Below, piece after piece: positions 49,402 through 62,344 of a DNA stretch of 64,000 nucleotides. The position numbers and the translations under genes were made by a program. A model generated the notes under the pieces. That model was given only the letters and a program-made list of their open reading frames with translations, searched no databases and was not told the DNA's origin. The DNA is from Vanilla planifolia (Eukaryota; Streptophyta; Magnoliopsida; Asparagales; Orchidaceae): positions 13,871,107-13,935,106 of the forward strand of contig CM043877.1 of NCBI GenBank assembly GCA_023846275.1, in the 5' to 3' direction. The stretch's first letter is position 1; the number at the start of each line of letters is the position of its first letter.

Positions 49402-52400
49402 GCTATTTTAATTAAATTAATTAATAAAAATAGCATTATGACAAAAGTAAATTTAATTCTTTTTATTAAAAAATACAAGATGGTGGTTTATTTGACATTA
49501 TAAATGATTAGATCTACTAAAAAAATAAATCATATAAGTAATTTTAGCTATTATGAGCCATAAAGATAGCTATGGTATGAAAGAGTTTGCAATGGTTCAA
49601 ATTACTACAAAATGCTCATGATGAAAAAGTCGATGTCTAGATATCATATTTCAAACATATTTTAAAGGCTTTATAGGAAACTATAAACTTTGAATTAACC
49701 ATTTTTGAAACTGCTACTAATCTTCTTTTTAGAGAGCGATTTATCTCTAATTTTGACCTTTTCGTCTAAGGGTTACAAGAGTTTTATGATTCATATTAAC
49801 ATTTTCACCTTTTATAACAAAAGAATTATAAACAAGTTATTGGCTTTCGTTAAATCTTGAAGACTTAATTAACTACTTATTATATTTTTAAACTTTTAAA
49901 AGATTATGTATTTTATTATATTAAAGACTTTCATATCTTTAACCCTTTTGAAATTAAATATTTCTATGATTTATGTTTAAAATTTAGAACCCTATTTCAA
50001 AACAAACTTTATTTAGATCAAAATATTATGTAATCCTCTCATATGTACTATTGTCATAGCCCCCATAACCAATCCTTTTTATTAGTCATATCAAAGTAAG
50101 CAATAATCTCATAACACAAAACTAATAATATATTTTGAAATCAATTTTTAACATAATAAGTAACATAAACTATAACAATGAAAACATGTGCCTCTAATAT
50201 CGTTCACAAGCACAACTTAGCGATGCAAGTATCCATAAATATACAGAATGTGAATTATATGAATATCTCATAATAAACTTGTCACAGAGCTCAACATAAA
50301 CTCTTTTGTTTTTAGATACCTATGTGACATGCCATTATGTTCTCCTAGCTTTTTGTGCATTTGTGTTTTGATTATAATTCAAATAAGTAATAAATATAAC
50401 AAATTTAATAGATAAATTAATAGTTACAAATAATACAATAGGATAAAATGTAAAAATAAACTACTCATAAATAACAAAAGAGATATAACAAATATATGTC
50501 ATCTTAAAAGTACTTTTAAAAATTTGTTACTAGTATGTATATATGTCATTTTCATTCTATGAACTTTATGCATTTATCTTTTAATACTTTTTTTTTTATT
50601 ATTTCTTATTTTTTGTCATTTCTCATATTTCTCATCTTTTAAGAATTATGAAGTATAGGCTCTTTTTATTTTGCTATTTTTTCATTATTTTAGCTCCACA
50701 AAATCCTATATCATTACACATCTAATTGCATCAACACATATATAGACATCAATCCATAGATATATCATAATTAGTTAAGGATCATAATCATATCATTTAT
50801 GCTTATCATTATCTTATACAAAAGTACTAGAGATATTAAAGTCAACTTATCAAGGCTTTATAAAAAAACACTAATAATAATTGAGAATGAGAGCTCTTGT
50901 CTTATTAAAAAAATCATATTACCTATTTATTATCTTATATCATAACATAAGATATATCATTAGGCTTTATAATTTAATCTAAAAACTTATTCATTTTTTA
51001 TATTCATTTATACTTTCTTATTTTATGTTCTGATACTTATAATAATTAAAATATAATATACAATTACATTGACTTGATTTTATTTACACAATCAAATGAT
51101 ACTAATAATATGATATATAAGATTAAAATATATATGCATAATTATCTTATCACGTTCACATTAATATATTTTAAAGATATGTAAAATTAACCTACCTTCA
51201 TCATAATTATTTTTATTCATTAACTTAATTCAATACAATGATTCCTCTGTGATTAATTTCTCATACAAACAAATGATACATAGTTATCATAAATTGCTTT
51301 CTTTTTTATGCATAATATATTCACAATTTTATATTATGTTTAATACATGAATTTCTCATTCGTTCTCTTTCTTTTTTTCTTATTTTAACCATTTCTTTCT
51401 TCTTATATATGGTATATATATTCAATATATTGTACATCTCATATCTTATGTATTGCACATTAAATTGTGATGTGCTATGCATAACACATGAGATAGTTAT
51501 TATTAAAACTATTTTTCTTCACATATTTTGATCCAAATCTTAAAGCCAACTTCAAGTTAGGAACAAATTGAGAACTATTCAAAAATTAAGGGCACACCTA
51601 ACACCTCTAAATCTATTTTAACGAAAACTTCACATTTAATTAAAATCATGATTTGAGACCAACTTTCCAATAAACTCTCATTCTTAGTTTCAATAAATTC
51701 AATGGGATAACCAAAATGAAATTTCATGCAAGACTAGCTTAAGGCTATACCTTGTTGAGCCTCTTCATGTTGCAAATGATCTAATAACTTCCCAAAATTT
51801 TCTAAATACTTTTCTTTAGGTTTTCTCATTGCAATTTTATTTCCCTCCATTGTTTTCATGCCAATAGCTAGATCCTCACCTTGATCTCTCTCAAGGCTCC
51901 ATTGCAACATTTCTCCCTCCTTCCAATAGTTGCTAAATCACAAGGATCCCATATATTTTCTTATTTAAACTATGGAAACAGAAAGACGCTAGAAGTACAT
52001 ATCTTAATCTCCTTTCAAGATCTAAATAGTGGCTTAGTTTCCCCTTCTCTACTTTTCCTTCTCTTTCAACTAGATGTTATACTACTTTCTCAAAAAAGGC
52101 ACACTAACCCTTATCCTAGCTAGTTTTAAGATAAATGATGCTAATAACCGAAATACACTTTACTATTTAAGGGCTTATTACATTTTTTACCATTCCTTTA
52201 AATAAATTTTTTTTTAATTAATATTTAGCATAAAAAAATCATAATAATTAAAATTCAAAATTGAAAAATTATGAGTTGCATTTCAAAAAGTTTTTCTTGA
52301 GAAACTCTTCCAAATTAATTGTTCAAACTATAATTTTTAGATATTTTGCATATTGGAACTTTGAAATGTGCTAAAATTGATTATTTCAAATATGCTTTTA

Positions 52401-52636
52401 TAAAATGTCAAAATATCTCTGTATACATTAAAATATAAATGTTTTGTATTTAAATATATGTATTTGTCATATTATGCATATGTTATACAAAATTAAAAAT
52501 TTATATTATTACAATCTCATACCATGTGAAAATGTTATTTTGAAAATTAAAAGAGTTATGGATGCTAATAGTTCATATTAATTTCACTTCCTATATCACA
52601 TCTCTCTTAATTTGATTATGTTACTTTTGTCATAAT
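49402..52636. repeat. Array unit 8
   Basis: 3235 bp. LTR-like segment 50052-52182. Shares CTCATAACAC with unit 7. Private GCCCCCATAACC near 50060 and AACTTTGAAATG near 52358. Confidence 0.95.
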
Positions 52637-55600
52637 GCTATTTTAATTAAATTAATTAATAAAAACAGCATTATGACAAAAGTAAATTTAATTCTTTTTA
52701 TTAAAAAATACAAGATGGTGGTTTATTTGACATTATAAATGATTAGATCTACTAAAAAAATAAATCATATAAGTAATTTTAGCTATTATGAGCCATAAAG
52801 ATAGCTATGGTATGAAAGAGTTTGCAATGGTTCAAATTACTACAAAATGCTCATGATGAAAAAGTCGATGTCTAGATATCATATTTCAAACATATTTTAA
52901 AGGCTTTATAGGAAACTATAAACTTTGAATTAACCATTTTTGAAACTGCTACTAATCTTCTTTTTAGAGAGCGATTTATCTCTAATTTTGACCTTTTCGT
53001 CTAAGGGTTACAAGAGTTTTATGATTCATATTAACATTTTCACCTTTTATAACAAAAGAATTATAAACAAGTTATTGGCTTTCGTTAAATCTTGAAGACT
53101 TAATTAACTACTTATTATATTTTTAAACTTTTAAAAGATTATGTATTTTATTATATTAAAGACTTTCATATCTTTAACCCTTTTGAAATTAAATATTTCT
53201 ATGATTTATGTTTAAAATTTAGAACCCTATTTCAAAACAAACTTTATTTAGATCAAAATATTATGTAATCCTCTCATATGTACTATTGTCATAGCCCCCC
53301 TAACCAATCCTTTTTATTAGTCATATCAAAGTAAGCAATAATCTCAATAACACAAAACTAATAATATATTTTGAAATCAATTTTTAACATAATAAGTAAC
53401 ATAAACTATAACAATGAAAACATGTGCCTCTAATATCGTTCACAAGCACAACTTAGCGATGCAAGTATCCATAAATATACAGAATGTGAATTATATGAAT
53501 ATCTCATAATAAACTTGTCACAGAGCTCAACATAAACTCTTTTGTTTTTAGATACCTATGTGACATGCCATTATGTTCTCCTAGCTTTTTGTGCATTTGT
53601 GTTTTGATTATAATTCAAATAAGTAATAAATATAACAAATTTAATAGATAAATTAATAGTTACAAATAATACAATAGGATAAAATGTAAAAATAAACTAC
53701 TCATAAATAACAAAAGAGATATAACAAATATATGTCATCTTAAAAGTACTTTTAAAAATTTGTTACTAGTATGTATATATGTCATTTTCATTCTATGAAC
53801 TTTATGCATTTATCTTTTAATACTTTTTTTTTTATTATTTCTTATTTTTTGTCATTTCTCATATTTCTCATCTTTTAAGAATTATGAAGTATAGGCTCTT
53901 TTTATTTTGCTATTTTTTCATTATTTTAGCTCCACAAAATCCTATATCATTACACATCTAATTGCATCAACACATATATAGACATCAATCCATAGATATA
54001 TCATAATTAGTTAAGGATCATAATCATATCATTTATGCTTATCATTATCTTATACAAAAGTACTAGAGATATTAAAGTCAACTTATCAAGGCTTTATAAA
54101 AAAACACTAATAATAATTGAGAATGAGAGCTCTTGTCTTATTAAAAAAATCATATTACCTATTTATTATCTTATATCATAACATAAGATATATCATTAGG
54201 CTTTATAATTTAATCTAAAAACTTATTCATTTTTTATATTCATTTATACTTTCTTATTTTATGTTCTGATACTTATAATAATTAAAATATAATATACAAT
54301 TACATTGACTTGATTTTATTTACACAATCAAATGATACTAATAATATGATATATAAGATTAAAATATATATGCATAATTATCTTATCACGTTCACATTAA
54401 TATATTTTAAAGATATGTAAAATTAACCTACCTTCATCATAATTATTTTTATTCATTAACTTAATTCAATACAATGATTCCTCTGTGATTAATTTCTCAT
54501 ACAAACAAATGATACATAGTTATCATAAATTGCTTTCTTTTTTATGCATAATATATTCACAATTTTATATTATGTTTAATACATGAATTTCTCATTCGTT
54601 CTCTTTCTTTTTTTCTTATTTTAACCATTTCTTTCTTCTTATATATGGTATATATATTCAATATATTGTACATCTCATATCTTATGTATTGCACATTAAA
54701 TTGTGATGTGCTATGCATAACACATGAGATAGTTATTATTAAAACTATTTTTCTTCACATATTTTGATCCAAATCTTAAAGCCAACTTCAAGTTAGGAAC
54801 AAATTGAGAACTATTCAAAAATTAAGGGCACACCTAACACCTCTAAATCTATTTTAACGAAAACTTCACATTTAATTAAAATCATGATTTGAGACCAACT
54901 TTCCAATAAACTCTCATTCTTAGTTTCAATAAATTCAATGGGATAACCAAAATGAAATTTCATGCAAGACTAGCTTAAGGCTATACCTTGTTGAGCCTCT
55001 TCATGTTGCAAATGATCTAATAACTTCCCAAAATTTTCTAAATACTTTTCTTTAGGTTTTCTCATTGCAATTTTATTTCCCTCCATTGTTTTCATGCCAA
55101 TAGCTAGATCCTCACCTTGATCTCTCTCAAGGCTCCATTGCAACATTTCTCCCTCCTTCCAATAGTTGCTAAATCACAAGGATCCCATATATTTTCTTAT
55201 TTAAACTATGGAAACAGAAAGACGCTAGAAGTACATATCTTAATCTCCTTTCAAGATCTAAATAGTGGCTTAGTTTCCCCTTCTCTACTTTTCCTTCTCT
55301 TTCAACTAGATGTTATACTACTTTCTCAAAAAAGGCACACTAACCCTTATCCTAGCTAGTTTTAAGATAAATGATGCTAATAACCGAAATACACTTTACT
55401 ATTTAAGGGCTTATTACATTTTTTACCATTCCTTTAAATAAATTTTTTTTTAATTAATATTTAGCATAAAAAAATCATAATAATTAAAATTCAAAATTGA
55501 AAAATTATGAGTTGCATTTCAAAAAGTTTTTCTTGAGAAACTCTTCCAAATTAATTGTTCAAACTATAATTTTTAGATATTTTGCATATTGGAACTTCGA

Positions 55601-55872
55601 AATGTGCTAAAATTGATTATTTCAAATATGCTTTTATAAAATGTCAAAATATCTCTGTATACATTAAAATATAAATGTTTTGTATTTAAATATATGTATT
55701 TGTCATATTATGCATATGTTATACAAAATTAAAAATTTATATTATTACAATCTCATACCATGTGAAAATGTTATTTTGAAAATTAAAAGAGTTATGGATG
55801 CTAATAGTTCATATTAATTTCACTTCCTATATCACATCTCTCTTAATTTGATTATGTTACTTTTGTCATAAT
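52637..55872. repeat. Array unit 9
   Basis: 3236 bp. LTR-like segment 53287-55418. Carries AAAAACAGC, a mismatch in the right arm of the inverted repeat shared with units 10 and 11. Confidence 0.95.
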
Positions 55873-58800
55873 GCTATTTTAATTAAATTAATTAATAAAA
55901 ACAGCATTATGACAAAAGTAAATTTAATTCTTTTTATTAAAAAATACAAGATGGTGGTTTATTTGACATTATAAATGATTAGATCTACTAAAAAAATAAA
56001 TCATATAAGTAATTTTAGCTATTATGAGCCATAAAGATAGCTATGGTATGAAAGAGTTTGCAATGGTTCAAATTACTACAAAATGCTCATGATGAAAAAG
56101 TCGATGTCTAGATATCATATTTCAAACATATTTTAAAGGCTTTATAGGAAACTATAAACTTTGAATTAACCATTTTTGAAACTGCTACTAATCTTCTTTT
56201 TAGAGAGCGATTTATCTCTAATTTTGACCTTTTCGTCTAAGGGTTACAAGAGTTTTATGATTCATATTAACATTTTCACCTTTTATAACAAAAGAATTAT
56301 AAACAAGTTATTGGCTTTCGTTAAATCTTGAAGACTTAATTAACTACTTATTATATTTTTAAACTTTTAAAAGATTATGTATTTTATTATATTAAAGACT
56401 TTCATATCTTTAACCCTTTTGAAATTAAATATTTCTATGATTTATGTTTAAAATTTAGAACCCTATTTCAAAACAAACTTTATTTAGATCAAAATATTAT
56501 GTAATCCTCTCATATGTACTATTGTCATAGCCCCCCTAACCAATCCTTTTTATTAGTCATATCAAAGTAAGCAATAATCTCAATAACACAAAACTAATAA
56601 TATATTTTGAAATCAATTTTTAACATAATAAGTAACATAAACTATAACAATGAAAACATGTGCCTCTAATATCGTTCACAAGCACAACTTAGCGATGCAA
56701 GTATCCATAAATATACAGAATGTGAATTATATGAATATCTCATAATAAACTTGTCACAGAGCTCAACATAAACTCTTTTGTTTTTAGATACCTATGTGAC
56801 ATGCCATTATGTTCTCCTAGCTTTTTGTGCATTTGTGTTTTGATTATAATTCAAATAAGTAATAAATATAACAAATTTAATAGATAAATTAATAGTTACA
56901 AATAATACAATAGGATAAAATGTAAAAATAAACTACTCATAAATAACAAAAGAGATATAACAAATATATGTCATCTTAAAAGTACTTTTAAAAATTTGTT
57001 ACTAGTATGTATATATGTCATTTTCATTCTATGAACTTTATGCATTTATCTTTTAATACTTTTTTTTTTATTATTTCTTATTTTTTGTCATTTCTCATAT
57101 TTCTCATCTTTTAAGAATTATGAAGTATAGGCTCTTTTTATTTTGCTATTTTTTCATTATTTTAGCTCCACAAAATCCTATATCATTACACATCTAATTG
57201 CATCAACACATATATAGACATCAATCCATAGATATATCATAATTAGTTAAGGATCATAATCATATCATTTATGCTTATCATTATCTTATACAAAAGTACT
57301 AGAGATATTAAAGTCAACTTATCAAGGCTTTATAAAAAAACACTAATAATAATTGAGAATGAGAGCTCTTGTCTTATTAAAAAAATCATATTACCTATTT
57401 ATTATCTTATATCATAACATAAGATATATCATTAGGCTTTATAATTTAATCTAAAAACTTATTCATTTTTTATATTCATTTATACTTTCTTATTTTATGT
57501 TCTGATACTTATAATAATTAAAATATAATATACAATTACATTGACTTGATTTTATTTACACAATCAAATGATACTAATAATATGATATATAAGATTAAAA
57601 TATATATGCATAATTATCTTATCACGTTCACATTAATATATTTTAAAGATATGTAAAATTAACCTACCTTCATCATAATTATTTTTATTCATTAACTTAA
57701 TTCAATACAATGATTCCTCTGTGATTAATTTCTCATACAAACAAATGATACATAGTTATCATAAATTGCTTTCTTTTTTATGCATAATATATTCACAATT
57801 TTATATTATGTTTAATACATGAATTTCTCATTCGTTCTCTTTCTTTTTTTCTTATTTTAACCATTTCTTTCTTCTTATATATGGTATATATATTCAATAT
57901 ATTGTACATCTCATATCTTATGTATTGCACATTAAATTGTGATGTGCTATGCATAACACATGAGATAGTTATTATTAAAACTATTTTTCTTCACATATTT
58001 TGATCCAAATCTTAAAGCCAACTTCAAGTTAGGAACAAATTGAGAACTATTCAAAAATTAAGGGCACACCTAACACCTCTAAATCTATTTTAACGAAAAC
58101 TTCACATTTAATTAAAATCATGATTTGAGACCAACTTTCCAATAAACTCTCATTCTTAGTTTCAATAAATTCAATGGGATAACCAAAATGAAATTTCATG
58201 CAAGACTAGCTTAAGGCTATACCTTGTTGAGCCTCTTCATGTTGCAAATGATCTAATAACTTCCCAAAATTTTCTAAATACTTTTCTTTAGGTTTTCTCA
58301 TTGCAATTTTATTTCCCTCCATTGTTTTCATGCCAATAGCTAGATCCTCACCTTGATCTCTCTCAAGGCTCCATTGCAACATTTCTCCCTCCTTCCAATA
58401 GTTGCTAAATCACAAGGATCCCATATATTTTCTTATTTAAACTATGGAAACAGAAAGACGCTAGAAGTACATATCTTAATCTCCTTTCAAGATCTAAATA
58501 GTGGCTTAGTTTCCCCTTCTCTACTTTTCCTTCTCTTTCAACTAGATGTTATACTACTTTCTCAAAAAAGGCACACTAACCCTTATCCTAGCTAGTTTTA
58601 AGATAAATGATGCTAATAACCGAAATACACTTTACTATTTAAGGGCTTATTACATTTTTTACCATTCCTTTAAATAAATTTTTTTTTAATTAATATTTAG
58701 CATAAAAAAATCATAATAATTAAAATTCAAAATTGAAAAATTATGAGTTGCATTTCAAAAAGTTTTTCTTGAGAAACTCTTCCAAATTAATTGTTCAAAC

Positions 58801-59108
58801 TATAATTTTTAGATATTTTGCATATTGGAACTTCGAAATGTGCTAAAATTGATTATTTCAAATATGCTTTTATAAAATGTCAAAATATCTCTGTATACAT
58901 TAAAATATAAATGTTTTGTATTTAAATATATGTATTTGTCATATTATGCATATGTTATACAAAATTAAAAATTTATATTATTACAATCTCATACCATGTG
59001 AAAATGTTATTTTGAAAATTAAAAGAGTTATGGATGCTAATAGTTCATATTAATTTCACTTCCTATATCACATCTCTCTTAATTTGATTATGTTACTTTT
59101 GTCATAAT
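55873..59108. repeat. Array unit 10
   Basis: 3236 bp. LTR-like segment 56523-58654. Has the AAAAACAGC state of units 9 and 11. Confidence 0.95.
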
Positions 59109-62100
59109 GCTATTTTAATTAAATTAATTAATAAAAACAGCATTATGACAAAAGTAAATTTAATTCTTTTTATTAAAAAATACAAGATGGTGGTTTATTT
59201 GACATTATAAATGATTAGATCTACTAAAAAAATAAATCATATAAGTAATTTTAGCTATTATGAGCCATAAAGATAGCTATGGTATGAAAGAGTTTGCAAT
59301 GGTTCAAATTACTACAAAATGCTCATGATGAAAAAGTCGATGTCTAGATATCATATTTCAAACATATTTTAAAGGCTTTATAGGAAACTATAAACTTTGA
59401 ATTAACCATTTTTGAAACTGCTACTAATCTTCTTTTTAGAGAGCGATTTATCTCTAATTTTGACCTTTTCGTCTAAGGGTTACAAGAGTTTTATGATTCA
59501 TATTAACATTTTCACCTTTTATAACAAAAGAATTATAAACAAGTTATTGGCTTTCGTTAAATCTTGAAGACTTAATTAACTACTTATTATATTTTTAAAC
59601 TTTTAAAAGATTATGTATTTTATTATATTAAAGACTTTCATATCTTTAACCCTTTTGAAATTAAATATTTCTATGATTTATGTTTAAAATTTAGAACCCT
59701 ATTTCAAAACAAACTTTATTTAGATCAAAATATTATGTAATCCTCTCATATGTACTATTGTCATAGCCCCCCTAACCAATCCTTTTTATTAGTCATATCA
59801 AAGTAAGCAATAATCTCAATAACACAAAACTAATAATATATTTTGAAATCAATTTTTAACATAATAAGTAACATAAACTATAACAATGAAAACATGTGCC
59901 TCTAATATCGTTCACAAGCACAACTTAGCGATGCAAGTATCCATAAATATACAGAATGTGAATTATATGAATATCTCATAATAAACTTGTCACAGAGCTC
60001 AACATAAACTCTTTTGTTTTTAGATACCTATGTGACATGCCATTATGTTCTCCTAGCTTTTTGTGCATTTGTGTTTTGATTATAATTCAAATAAGTAATA
60101 AATATAACAAATTTAATAGATAAATTAATAGTTACAAATAATACAATAGGATAAAATGTAAAAATAAACTACTCATAAATAACAAAAGAGATATAACAAA
60201 TATATGTCATCTTAAAAGTACTTTTAAAAATTTGTTACTAGTATGTATATATGTCATTTTCATTCTATGAACTTTATGCATTTATCTTTTAATACTTTTT
60301 TTTTTATTATTTCTTATTTTTTGTCATTTCTCATATTTCTCATCTTTTAAGAATTATGAAGTATAGGCTCTTTTTATTTTGCTATTTTTTCATTATTTTA
60401 GCTCCACAAAATCCTATATCATTACACATCTAATTGCATCAACACATATATAGACATCAATCCATAGATATATCATAATTAGTTAAGGATCATAATCATA
60501 TCATTTATGCTTATCATTATCTTATACAAAAGTACTAGAGATATTAAAGTCAACTTATCAAGGCTTTATAAAAAAACACTAATAATAATTGAGAATGAGA
60601 GCTCTTGTCTTATTAAAAAAATCATATTACCTATTTATTATCTTATATCATAACATAAGATATATCATTAGGCTTTATAATTTAATCTAAAAACTTATTC
60701 ATTTTTTATATTCATTTATACTTTCTTATTTTATGTTCTGATACTTATAATAATTAAAATATAATATACAATTACATTGACTTGATTTTATTTACACAAT
60801 CAAATGATACTAATAATATGATATATAAGATTAAAATATATATGCATAATTATCTTATCACGTTCACATTAATATATTTTAAAGATATGTAAAATTAACC
60901 TACCTTCATCATAATTATTTTTATTCATTAACTTAATTCAATACAATGATTCCTCTGTGATTAATTTCTCATACAAACAAATGATACATAGTTATCATAA
61001 ATTGCTTTCTTTTTTATGCATAATATATTCACAATTTTATATTATGTTTAATACATGAATTTCTCATTCGTTCTCTTTCTTTTTTTCTTATTTTAACCAT
61101 TTCTTTCTTCTTATATATGGTATATATATTCAATATATTGTACATCTCATATCTTATGTATTGCACATTAAATTGTGATGTGCTATGCATAACACATGAG
61201 ATAGTTATTATTAAAACTATTTTTCTTCACATATTTTGATCCAAATCTTAAAGCCAACTTCAAGTTAGGAACAAATTGAGAACTATTCAAAAATTAAGGG
61301 CACACCTAACACCTCTAAATCTATTTTAACGAAAACTTCACATTTAATTAAAATCATGATTTGAGACCAACTTTCCAATAAACTCTCATTCTTAGTTTCA
61401 ATAAATTCAATGGGATAACCAAAATGAAATTTCATGCAAGACTAGCTTAAGGCTATACCTTGTTGAGCCTCTTCATGTTGCAAATGATCTAATAACTTCC
61501 CAAAATTTTCTAAATACTTTTCTTTAGGTTTTCTCATTGCAATTTTATTTCCCTCCATTGTTTTCATGCCAATAGCTAGATCCTCACCTTGATCTCTCTC
61601 AAGGCTCCATTGCAACATTTCTCCCTCCTTCCAATAGTTGCTAAATCACAAGGATCCCATATATTTTCTTATTTAAACTATGGAAACAGAAAGACGCTAG
61701 AAGTACATATCTTAATCTCCTTTCAAGATCTAAATAGTGGCTTAGTTTCCCCTTCTCTACTTTTCCTTCTCTTTCAACTAGATGTTATACTACTTTCTCA
61801 AAAAAGGCACACTAACCCTTATCCTAGCTAGTTTTAAGATAAATGATGCTAATAACCGAAATACACTTTACTATTTAAGGGCTTATTACATTTTTTACCA
61901 TTCCTTTAAATAAAATTTTTTTTAATTAATATTTAGCATAAAAAAATCATAATAATTAAAATTCAAAATTGAAAAATTATGAGTTGCATTTCAAAAAGTT
62001 TTTCTTGAGAAACTCTTCCAAATTAATTGTTCAAACTATAATTTTTAGATATTTTGCATATTGGAACTTCGAAATGTGCTAAAATTGATTATTTCAAATA

Positions 62101-62344
62101 TGCTTTTATAAAATGTCAAAATATCTCTGTATACATTAAAATATAAATGTTTTGTATTTAAATATATGTATTTGTCATATTATGCATATGTTATACAAAA
62201 TTAAAAATTTATATTATTACAATCTCATACCATGTGAAAATGTTATTTTGAAAATTAAAAGAGTTATGGATGCTAATAGTTCATATTAATTTCACTTCCT
62301 ATATCACATCTCTCTTAATTTGATTATGTTACTTTTGTCATAAT
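59109..62344. repeat. Array unit 11
   Basis: 3236 bp. LTR-like segment 59759-61890. Has the AAAAACAGC state, and a private shift in the A/T run near 61914 (AAATAAAATTTT). Confidence 0.95.
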
